Source: Candidatus Taylorbacteria bacterium RIFCSPLOWO2_01_FULL_45_15b
GTDB lineage: Bacteria; Patescibacteriota; Minisyncoccia; Phycocordibacterales; 01-FULL-45-15b
DNA: 7,251 bases
Direction: 5' to 3'
Assembly: GCA_001822655.1 (NCBI GenBank)
Contig: MHRX01000033.1
Location: 7,765-15,015 of the forward strand
The notes under the pieces were generated by a model that made no database searches, was not told where the DNA came from, and worked only from the letters and a program-made list of their open reading frames with translations. Position numbers and translations under genes: made by a program. How positions within the stretch are numbered: the first letter of the stretch is position 1; each line of letters begins with the position of its first letter. Of the stretch, positions 1-4,432 are shown piece after piece.

Positions 1-573
1 CGCCGGTGTGTCCACTCGTTTCTGATGGTCGGTTGCCTTGCCAGAAGAACGAACGCCCGGCGTGATGAACTTCAGTCCCTGAAGTTCGGGTCTCTTGGCA
101 AGAATCCCGACCTCCCTGGGTGAGCACACGACGCCGTGAACGCCCGCGAGTTTCGCGAGACGCGCGAGATAAAGCGCTCCAGCCTTGGATGGCTGTCCAT
201 GCAAGAGATGTACCTGTTCCTCGCCGAGCGAAGTGAGAACCGTGATCGCGTAGATCTCGGCAGGTCCCGCTTCGACCGCGGCCATCATCATCTCGATTTC
301 GCCAGACGCATGAACGGTGAGGATGTCTGCTCCGGATTCGGCGATTGCCTTCGCGCGGAGCTTGACAGTGTTCGGGATGTCGTGGAGCTTCGCGTCCACC
401 CAGACGCGACGAGCGCCTGCGTCCCGAAGTCGCTCTACGACACCGGGCCCTTGCTGATCAAACGCGTTGTGGATCTTGATGGCGTGAACCCGATCACCGA
501 CCTTGGAGGCAAGCTCCAGGCATTGATCAAGGCTCAGCTCATCGGCCGCCAGAATGATACGACTCGTTTCCAT
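1..573 (-). CDS. pyrF: Orotidine 5'-phosphate decarboxylase (PyrF), N-terminal 191 codons, cut by window start
   Basis: The reverse strand encodes a cytosolic TIM-barrel enzyme that decarboxylates OMP to UMP, the last step of de novo pyrimidine synthesis. Seen in the sequence: an N-terminal strand IILAADEL with Asp11; IKI with Lys33; the family signature WVDAKLHDIPNTV at about residues 58-70, holding the Asp60-Lys62-Asp65 catalytic charge network; TVLTS near 111-115; and the phosphate-binding FITPGVRSSGKATDHQKR at 169-186. The family is usually about 210-240 residues, so some 20-50 C-terminal residues lie beyond base 1. The start ATG (573) is preceded by AGGAGA about 6 nt upstream, one of the few clear Shine-Dalgarno sequences here. 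The gene is noticeably GC-rich: 37 of the first 60 bases are G or C. No pyrimidine gene neighbours it on this side, so it may be monocistronic or the first gene of an operon running off the window. Confidence 0.95.
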   Translation of the reverse strand, partial: METSRIILAADELSLDQCLELASKVGDRVHAIKIHNAFDQQGPGVVERLRDAGARRVWVDAKLHDIPNTVKLRAKAIAESGADILTVHASGEIEMMMAAVEAGPAEIYAITVLTSLGEEQVHLLHGQPSKAGALYLARLAKLAGVHGVVCSPREVGILAKRPELQGLKFITPGVRSSGKATDHQKRVDTPA

Positions 574-610
574 AGCTGTCTCCTTCTCTTTTTGGTTGGG
601 AATGTACAAT

Positions 611-633
611 TTAAGCCCGACAATCGGGCTTAA
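611..633 (-). promoter_or_regulatory. Leader hairpin of pyrF
   Basis: TTAAGCCCGA and TCGGGCTTAA form a perfect 10-bp stem with a 3-nt loop. It lies inside the predicted 5' leader of pyrF, about 40 nt before the start codon. There is no following T-run on the minus strand, so it does not look like an intrinsic attenuator. It may stabilise the mRNA, bind a protein or be an operator. Function is unknown. Confidence 0.45.
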
Positions 634-645
634 TACCAAAAGCAC

Positions 646-674
646 ATTATAAGATATGTCAAGAAAAATCAAGC
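646..674 (-). promoter_or_regulatory. Candidate pyrF promoter
   Basis: A perfect TATAAT lies on the minus strand at 651-646, placing the transcript start near 639 and giving a leader of about 65 nt. The best -35 for it is TTGATT (672-667) at 15 bp. A perfect TTGACA at 662-657 lies only 5 bp from TATAAT, so the two cannot act together. TTGACA could instead serve a poorer -10 (TGGTAT, 638-633) at 18 bp. The -10 is convincing; the -35 assignment is open. Confidence 0.5.
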
Positions 675-684
675 CAAAACGAAT

Positions 685-707
685 AAAGAAACTCGTGGAG
701 TTTCTTT
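685..707 (-). terminator. Possible terminator upstream of pyrF
   Basis: AAAGAAACTC, loop GTG, GAGTTTCTTT: a perfect 10-bp stem. On the minus strand it runs into a T-rich tail (TTTATTCGTTTT). It could stop transcription arriving from the right before the pyrF promoter. The stem has only 4 G:C pairs, so it is a weak candidate. Confidence 0.35.
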
Positions 708-761
708 CCAAATCCGTATCCGTTTTTCTTTTTGTTATCGGTGCGAATTTTTCCGAAGCGA

Positions 762-808
762 GGGCGCGGCGGAAGGAGGGGATTGGGGGGAGGAATTCCG
801 CCGCGCCC
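762..808. repeat. GC-rich 13-bp inverted repeat with purine-only, G-rich loop
   Basis: GGGCGCGGCGGAA (762-774) is the exact reverse complement of TTCCGCCGCGCCC (796-808). The 21-nt loop is nearly all purine, with runs of 4 and 6 G. The stem is far richer in GC than the flanks. It does not sit at the end of any convincing gene and has no T-run on either side. It resembles a dispersed intergenic palindrome, but only one copy is visible here. Confidence 0.6.
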
Positions 809-830
809 GAGCGGAGCGGTCAGGAATTTT

Positions 831-839
831 TGATAAAAT
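831..839 (+). promoter_or_regulatory. Orphan extended -10 element
   Basis: TGATAAAAT has the TGn extension plus a TAAAAT hexamer. No acceptable -35 lies 16-18 bp upstream, and no ORF with a ribosome site follows before the hairpin at 880. This is a weak single-motif match. Confidence 0.2.
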
Positions 840-867
840 AGTTTCGAGCCGTACTGTAAAGATACAC

Positions 868-897
868 TCAAAAAACAAAAGCACCCTTTTGGGCGCT
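868..897 (-). terminator. Intrinsic terminator, minus strand
   Basis: Read on the minus strand: AGCGCCC, loop AAAA, GGGTGCT (7 bp with one G-U pair), then TTTTGTTTTTTG. The T-run is strong on this strand only; on the plus strand the stem carries a C/A mismatch and a poorer tail. It implies a minus-strand transcript entering from the right, either read-through from the gene at 1136-1735 or a separate small RNA. Confidence 0.65.
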
Positions 898-1059
898 AAT
901 GTTTTTACGAGTGGACTTAGTGAGTCAAAGTTGGAACCAGATATATTCTTGGGTTTTTGAAGTATCTGGGGAGATTTTAGGAGCAAAGTTATATTTAGAA
1001 GCTTAGAAATATATCGAGCTAAGTAATAGCAGAATGGGACATAAGAGGGGAATTGAATA
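870..1059 (-). ncRNA. Speculative small RNA between two terminators
   Basis: This stretch has no credible ORF. It has a possible promoter on the minus strand: GCGACA (1094-1089), 17 bp, TATACT (1071-1066), predicting a start near 1059. It contains a 7-bp stem CCAGATA/TATCTGG (937-943 with 963-969), a CTTAG/CTAAG stem, and ends at the strong terminator at 868-897. The -35 overlaps the terminator of the upstream gene and matches consensus at only 4 of 6 bases. It fits no known RNA family that I recognise. Confidence 0.2.
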
Positions 1060-1104
1060 GAAATAAGTATAGAAATAACCCGCATGATTGTCGCCATGCG
1101 GGTT
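1060..1104 (-). terminator. Terminator of the cold-shock-like gene
   Basis: AACCCGCATG (1077-1086) pairs perfectly with CATGCGGGTT (1095-1104) across an 8-nt loop. On the minus strand it is followed by a T-rich but interrupted tail (ATTTCTATACTTATTTC). It starts about 30 bases past the stop codon of the gene at 1136-1735, as expected for its terminator. Confidence 0.65.
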
Positions 1105-1135
1105 TCCGTTCGAGTTACCTTGTTGTGCTTATGAA

Positions 1136-1735
1136 CTAGGGATTTCCGAAAGTGTCGATTCGTTTCCAACATGAACTGTCACGGAAAGAATCTTTTCCTG
1201 TCGGGAGCATTTCTACCCACGCATCTGTAAGGTAATTGATGGTTCTGTGGAAATGCCAGACGTTTTTAAGGTCCCATCGGCAATCTGGATGTCTCCAGAA
1301 GAAGATCTCCATATCGATGTATTCCCCAAAGGTCGCAGTGAAGTTTCCATCACGTTTTGGATGAGGTCCTTCTCCGACAACACGGTAGAGCGGCCTTGGG
1401 GTGGTTTCCAGAAGAATCCTTTGGTAGTCATGCCAAAATGTCCACGGTCGTGCTTTGATCCTCCCATTTTTGCCTGGTAATTCAGAAAACACAACCATCA
1501 TTGGAGCATACAGCATGATGTTGCTCGCTTGGATATTGACTAGGCTTGGGTAGTTTTTCCCTTTTTCCCAAACCCCCTCATCGTTTCGATGAAAGAAGAC
1601 ATCTTGCTCCTTAGGAGCACCAACACTTTTATAGATGAAACCAAACTTTTTTTCAGGTCGGTCATCATACCAGCGAATCACACCGAGCTGAAGACCAGGG
1701 GCGATGCCTAATTTTTCCGTATTCATATCATTCAC
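1136..1735 (-). CDS. Uncharacterised 199-aa protein with cold-shock-like N-terminal domain
   Basis: I do not recognise the full-length family. Residues 16-50 resemble an OB-fold cold-shock domain: LGVIRWYDD matches the opening strand (compare GxVKWF), KFGFI at 30-34 resembles RNP1, and DVFFHR at 45-50 resembles RNP2. This suggests single-stranded nucleic acid binding. The next 150 residues are rich in Trp, Phe, Tyr and His (for example FWRHPDCRW and VWHFHRTINY) and match no domain I know. There is no signal peptide or membrane helix. Translation would start at GTG (1735), directly after the stop of a 9-codon leader ORF; ATG at 1726 (codon 4) is an alternative, and neither has a strong Shine-Dalgarno. 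A consensus promoter and a downstream hairpin frame it as a single-gene unit, which argues that it is real. Confidence 0.8.
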   Translation of the reverse strand: MNDMNTEKLGIAPGLQLGVIRWYDDRPEKKFGFIYKSVGAPKEQDVFFHRNDEGVWEKGKNYPSLVNIQASNIMLYAPMMVVFSELPGKNGRIKARPWTFWHDYQRILLETTPRPLYRVVGEGPHPKRDGNFTATFGEYIDMEIFFWRHPDCRWDLKNVWHFHRTINYLTDAWVEMLPTGKDSFRDSSCWKRIDTFGNP

Positions 1736-1765
1736 TCACGCTTTGGTATCTGGCGAAAATGCCAT
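1736..1765 (-). CDS. Possible 9-codon leader ORF (MAFSPDTKA) upstream of the cold-shock-like gene
   Basis: On the minus strand an ATG at 1765 opens a 9-codon frame ending in TGA at 1738-1736. The GTG start of the next gene begins at the very next base, giving TGAGTG. A GGGA motif lies about 5 nt before the ATG. The ORF lies fully inside the transcript predicted from the 1802-1830 promoter. It could couple initiation of the downstream gene, which lacks its own ribosome site. It is too short for coding statistics, so chance is a serious alternative. Confidence 0.3.
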   Translation of the reverse strand: MAFSPDTKA

Positions 1766-1801
1766 TAATTCCCACGTTTTGGAGAACTGATAACCACACA
1801 T

Positions 1802-1830
1802 ATTATACTACCTTACACCAAAAATGTCAA
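1802..1830 (-). promoter_or_regulatory. Consensus sigma-70-type promoter for the cold-shock-like gene
   Basis: On the minus strand TTGACA (1830-1825), exactly 17 bp, TATAAT (1807-1802): both boxes are perfect. The predicted transcript start is near 1795, giving a leader of about 60 nt that contains the 9-codon ORF. Confidence 0.85.
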
Positions 1831-1869
1831 ATGTGGACATGGAAGAAGTTAGAACCTGTAATCTTTAGG

Positions 1870-1897
1870 TTGAATCATTATTAGTTAGTAGTATTAT
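1870..1897 (+). promoter_or_regulatory. Promoter of the amidase gene, predicting a leaderless mRNA
   Basis: TTGAAT (1870-1875), 16 bp, TATTAT (1892-1897). Transcription would begin about 7 nt after the -10, at 1904-1905, which is the ATG itself. No purine-rich ribosome site precedes that ATG. Both facts point to a leaderless transcript. Confidence 0.55.
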
Positions 1898-1904
1898 TAA
1901 ATAT

Positions 1905-2567
1905 ATGAAAAACGCTATAGCGATTTTGGGACTGGCTTTGTTGGTAGCACTTCCGGTCAGTGCGGCTACTTCACTTACGGGGAAGGTTATTGCTCTTGAT
2001 GCGGGACATGGCAACGGAGAAACTGGTGCGGTTGGTGTCTGCAACGGAGTTGAGGTGATAGAGGCAGATGTAAACTTAGCAGTTCGTGCAGAATTGAAAG
2101 CACTGATTGAAGCCGGAGAAGGAACGGTACATGAAGTGGCGCAACGTTTTTCCAGACAGGATAGAGTAGCGGATGCGGAGAGTGCTGGTTCTGATGTGCT
2201 TATATCCATCCATCACAACGGATCGACAAATACATCGGCGGATTATACTCAAAGTTTTGTGACTCAAAAGAACGACAAGATTTTTGCTGGATATATTCAT
2301 CCTGCACTTGTTGATGCGTTGCAACTTCCTAACAAGGGAATCAAAAACGACGGGTACGGTATGACGGTGTACGGGTCTCTTCCCGGAGTTTTGACAGAAT
2401 CTTACTTCATTACCAATACTGATGCGGTGTGTGATTTCTTGGATTATCAGAGTGGGGCGACTAACACTCGTGTGCAGAAAGAAGCACAGGCGATGTATGA
2501 CGGATTGGCAGCTTACTTTTCTGCGAACACTGATGGAGGCGGGGGTAGTAAGGGCAGAAATAGATAA
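1905..2567 (+). CDS. Secreted N-acetylmuramoyl-L-alanine amidase (Amidase_3 type)
   Basis: Predicted zinc amidase that cuts the bond between N-acetylmuramic acid and L-alanine of the peptidoglycan stem peptide, outside the cytoplasmic membrane. Residues 1-20 form a signal peptide: short basic start, hydrophobic core, cleavage near VSA-A. The catalytic domain covers about 27-207. Visible zinc ligands are His35 in LDAGHGNGETGAVG, Glu53 in VIEADVNLAV and His103 in SIHHN; Glu165 in GVLTESYFITN is the expected catalytic glutamate. At 220 aa it is a bare catalytic domain: there is no AMIN, SPOR, LysM or SH3 targeting module, only a short Gly-rich basic tail (GGGGSKGRNR) with no clear role. The catalytic set is intact, so it should be active in wall remodelling or daughter-cell separation. 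The start has no Shine-Dalgarno. A strong terminator begins 9 bases past the stop, so it is monocistronic. Confidence 0.9.
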   Translation: MKNAIAILGLALLVALPVSAATSLTGKVIALDAGHGNGETGAVGVCNGVEVIEADVNLAVRAELKALIEAGEGTVHEVAQRFSRQDRVADAESAGSDVLISIHHNGSTNTSADYTQSFVTQKNDKIFAGYIHPALVDALQLPNKGIKNDGYGMTVYGSLPGVLTESYFITNTDAVCDFLDYQSGATNTRVQKEAQAMYDGLAAYFSANTDGGGGSKGRNR

Positions 2568-2575
2568 CTAATAAG

Positions 2576-2607
2576 AAAAAGCCCACCAATCAGTTGGTGG
2601 GCTTTTT
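2576..2607. terminator. Bidirectional terminator between the amidase and ssrA
   Basis: AAAAAGCCCACCAA and TTGGTGGGCTTTTT form a 14-bp perfect stem with a 4-nt loop. It has a T-run on each strand, so it can end both the plus-strand amidase transcript and the converging minus-strand ssrA transcript, whose mature 3' end lies 28 bases away. Confidence 0.9.
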
Positions 2608-2634
2608 CTATTCTTCCATATTGTTCTATATCTG

Positions 2635-3048
2635 TGGAGATGCCGAGAATCGAACTCGGGTGCAAATGAAGCACATGAATATTTCTACAAAGGGTAGTTT
2701 GCTTTAGACCAATCCGCCGTGGCGGAAAGGATTTGATCGTTCCGGTTCGAAGCGAACCAAATGCCGGAAAGACGAGTTTCGTTTTATGTCAGATCACATC
2801 GAAACACTATGATCTCTATTCCGATTATATAACAACTAAGTATCCCTATCGGACCTTGGGATAATAGCCGTCACTTAAGCCGAAGCTCGAGCGAAAGCAA
2901 AATCGTTTGCTCCGAAATACGGAGACAAAACAGACCCTGCTTTAGATACTAAGTTTTTTGCGCTTAGAGTTTCCGTCAGATTAAAGAGTTAACGGTGCTC
3001 TCCTTTGCATATTCAAGTGGAATTCACTTGTCTAGGCCGATCATCCCC
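2635..3048 (-). ncRNA. ssrA: Transfer-messenger RNA (tmRNA, SsrA)
   Basis: tmRNA acts first as a tRNA-Ala mimic and then as an mRNA, freeing stalled ribosomes and tagging their products. Acceptor stem: GGGGATG (3048-3042) pairs with CATCTCC (2642-2636), discriminator A at 2635. T-arm: CCGAG-TTCGATT-CTCGG. CCA is not encoded (CAG follows), so it must be added enzymatically. A 6-bp hairpin CAAGTG/CACTTG lies where E. coli has its first inner helix. Pseudoknot PK1 (3003-2973): GGAGAG with CTCTTT and CCGTTA with TGACGG. Eleven nt later, with U at -5 and A at -4 as in E. coli, GCA at 2961 opens a frame to TAA at 2877-2875: 28 codons, beginning AKNLVSK and ending ANDFAFARASA. A second in-frame GCA at 2910 would give only the last 11. 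The long reading is favoured by spacing and the U-A pair. About 414 nt is a normal tmRNA length. Confidence 0.95.
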
Positions 3049-3305
3049 CTAAAACAAATTTTATCAGATAAAATTTGTTCGGGCGATCATTTGCGCCGCG
3101 CAAATGATTTAGCCCTAAAACACTCTTTCGATAAATGTGTTCGTGGCTCATTTGCGCCGCGCAAATGATTTAGCCCTAAAACACTCTTTCGATAAATGTG
3201 TTCGTGGCTCATTTGCGCGGCGCAAATGATTTAGCCCTAAAACACTCTTTCGATAAATGTGTTCGTGGCTCATTTGCGCGGCGCAAATGATTTAGCCCTA
3301 AAACA
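3046..3305. repeat. Array of 61-bp hairpin repeats upstream of ssrA
   Basis: Three complete 61-bp units (3108-3168, 3169-3229, 3230-3290) and a partial one (3291-3305) are preceded by a diverged unit (3046-3107). Each unit holds the 19-bp palindrome CATTTGCGC-S-GCGCAAATG (at 3088, 3149, 3210 and 3271) and a weaker hairpin AACAC...GTGTT. In the diverged first unit that hairpin is a perfect 13-bp AT-rich stem (3053-3079). The complete units are identical except for the palindrome's central base: C, C, G, G. On the minus strand every unit ends GTTTTAGGG, the same bases that run into the ssrA 5' end at 3048. The array fills the gap between the GIY-YIG stop codon and ssrA. It is not a CRISPR array: there are no variable spacers. 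Role unknown; transcription buffer, RNA processing site or protein-binding array are all possible. Confidence 0.9.
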
Positions 3306-3311
3306 ACAACA

Positions 3312-3614
3312 TTATATAGATAGTTTTTTGATATATTCAGCACGTAATTTCTTTTTGAATCTTCCAGCCCAGAGAGTCTTCAAAAAACGTTCTCGATCGA
3401 AAGCTTCTGCCCTGATCTCGTAATTTTCCTGGTGGATTAGGATTAGTGGTCTTCTGCGAGCAGTAGCTTTTACGTGGCCGCGATTATGGCGTTCCAATCT
3501 CTGAACAATGTTGCTCGTACATCCAACGTATAGTCTTTTATCAGCCATGCTGAATAAAATATACACTGTGTAAATTTGCTTTAGGTGAACGGTCGGCATA
3601 TTTTCAATGTTCAT
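3312..3614 (-). CDS. GIY-YIG nuclease superfamily protein, UPF0213-like, coupled to smpB
   Basis: A 100-aa single-domain GIY-YIG protein. Visible elements: the GIY-equivalent YTVYIL (15-20), the YIG-equivalent LYVGCT (28-33), Arg39 in the following helix (VQRLERHNRG), a basic stretch (KATARRRP) and Glu76 in DRERFLKTLW, where the metal-binding glutamate of the family lies. The catalytic set appears complete, so DNA strand cleavage is plausible, but small stand-alone members of this kind are mostly uncharacterised. Its ATG overlaps the smpB stop by 4 bases (ATGA), the usual sign of translational coupling, so it should be made together with SmpB. Met6 is an alternative start. The stop codon lies 7 bases from the hairpin array that leads to ssrA. 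Whether it has any part in ribosome rescue is not shown by the sequence. Confidence 0.85.
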   Translation of the reverse strand: MNIENMPTVHLKQIYTVYILFSMADKRLYVGCTSNIVQRLERHNRGHVKATARRRPLILIHQENYEIRAEAFDRERFLKTLWAGRFKKKLRAEYIKKLSI

Positions 3615-4054
3615 CGATCCGAGTACTCTCTTCGAATATCCCTTTCTGACTGTCTTTTTTTCAGCACCTCCCGTTTGTCGTGTTTCTTTCTCCCTTTGAC
3701 GACGGCGAGAGAGACCTTTAATTTCCGGCCTTTATTATATATAGAAATTGGCACTATTGTCAATCCCTTTTGGCGCTCTATGCCGAGCAAAATAAGAAGG
3801 TCGCGTTTGGTGAGGAGGAGTTTTCGCGTTCTATACGGGTCGTATTCTTTCGGTGTGTTATTCGGCTGAAATGGGGGAATATACATTCCCGTCACGAATG
3901 CTTCTCCACCGCGAATGACGGCGTACGCACCGGCGAGCGCGCCGAGTCTTTCGCGAAGCGATTTCACCTCAAATCCAAGCAATTCGATACCCGCCTCGAA
4001 TTGCTCGAGGATTTCATAGTCAAGTTTTGCTTTTTTGTTTTCGATAAGAGACAT
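3611..4054 (-). CDS. smpB: SsrA-binding protein SmpB
   Basis: SmpB binds the tRNA-like domain of tmRNA, delivers it to stalled ribosomes and fills the empty mRNA channel with its C-terminal tail. Family signatures run along the 147 residues: NKKAKLDYEILEQFEAGIEL at 7-26, EVKSLRE (29-35), a beta-barrel segment to about 62, DPYRTRKLLL (72-81), TIVPISIYNKGRKLKV (99-114), and the basic GRKKHDKREVLKKRQSERD tail entering the decoding centre. Length is slightly below the usual 150-160 but nothing essential is missing. The ATG at 4054 has no Shine-Dalgarno; the promoter places the transcript start at or next to it, so the message is probably leaderless. It heads a unit with the GIY-YIG gene, and its RNA partner ssrA follows on the same strand. 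Confidence 0.97.
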   Translation of the reverse strand: MSLIENKKAKLDYEILEQFEAGIELLGFEVKSLRERLGALAGAYAVIRGGEAFVTGMYIPPFQPNNTPKEYDPYRTRKLLLTKRDLLILLGIERQKGLTIVPISIYNKGRKLKVSLAVVKGRKKHDKREVLKKRQSERDIRREYSDR

Positions 4055-4060
4055 GGGAGA

Positions 4061-4089
4061 ATCTTATCAACAAGCGGATGCTTTGACAA
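4061..4089 (-). promoter_or_regulatory. smpB promoter (predicts leaderless smpB mRNA)
   Basis: On the minus strand TTGTCA (4089-4084), 17 bp, TAAGAT (4066-4061). Six bases then separate the -10 from the smpB ATG, so transcription should begin at about the start codon. Its -35 shares five bases with the -35 of the divergent promoter. Confidence 0.6.
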
Positions 4090-4111
4090 TTAATGAGAAT
4101 CGTGATATTTA
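4083..4111 (+). promoter_or_regulatory. Promoter of the small membrane protein gene, overlapping that of smpB
   Basis: TTGACA (4083-4088), 17 bp, TATTTA (4106-4111), with a TGA just before the -10 that gives an extended -10. The -35 is perfect and the -10 hexamer weak (3 of 6). The predicted start is near 4118, 15 bases before the ATG. Confidence 0.5.
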
Positions 4112-4132
4112 TCCTGCTGGAGTACAAAAAAT

Positions 4133-4420
4133 ATGGGAGTTCCGTCATACAATTTCGCAATCGAGAGGTACATTCTTGTCGGGCTGTGTATCTTGCTTTT
4201 CATTCTACTGACCCTCACCGATCTCCCCAGCGCAAAAACCGCCCGCTTCGCCCCCACCTTGTGCTTCGGCAAAAATACTCCTTACTGTAATCATATTACA
4301 GCGCGTCGTATTTTGCTCCGAGCGCTGGCGGCGGAAACAAATCGGACAATTTTTGCGATGCTAGGGAGTTTCGTTAGGGTCAGTAGTCATCAAAACTTTA
4401 TTTTTTGGCTCGAAAGCTGA
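4133..4420 (+). CDS. Small single-helix membrane protein, function unknown (faint DUF2752 resemblance)
   Basis: A 95-aa protein with one strong membrane helix (about 13-29, ILVGLCILLFILLTLT), then a Cys-containing segment: PTLCFGKNTPYCNHITARR with Cys44 and Cys52, and a weaker hydrophobic stretch near 73-83. The order helix, Cys-rich turn, T(A)R, helix loosely recalls DUF2752 proteins (CPxCGxTRA), but the CPxCG core is absent, so I do not assign it. Evidence that the gene is real is contextual: a TTGACA promoter, TGGAG 10 nt before the ATG, and a good terminator 12 bases past the stop. Low-complexity shadow coding cannot be excluded by eye, and the overlapping frame at 4093-4290 lacks a ribosome site. 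It is divergent from smpB and upstream of ftsH on the same strand. Confidence 0.55.
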   Translation: MGVPSYNFAIERYILVGLCILLFILLTLTDLPSAKTARFAPTLCFGKNTPYCNHITARRILLRALAAETNRTIFAMLGSFVRVSSHQNFIFWLES

Positions 4421-4432
4421 TTGATTTTTTTC

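Noticed and set aside
136..633. 165-codon plus-strand ORF
   Set aside because: It lies antisense to pyrF, whose product has unmistakable family motifs; the plus-strand protein has none.
646..662. TTGACA plus TATAAT as one promoter upstream of pyrF
   Set aside because: Both hexamers are perfect but only 5 bp apart, so they cannot act as a single -35/-10 pair.
656..841. Short plus-strand ORF
   Set aside because: It crosses the 13-bp inverted repeat, has no ribosome site and no recognisable domain.
735..1172. 145-codon minus-strand ORF
   Set aside because: It overlaps the end of the cold-shock-like gene, runs through two hairpins and the G-rich repeat, and encodes low-complexity sequence with no ribosome site.
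1865..2324. Minus-strand ORFs over the amidase gene
   Set aside because: They are shadows of the amidase reading frame, rich in Ser and Thr with no motifs.
3046..3305. CRISPR array
   Set aside because: The repeat units are contiguous and identical, with no variable spacers, and no cas gene is present.
3585..4093. Plus-strand ORFs over smpB
   Set aside because: They are antisense to a well-supported SmpB.
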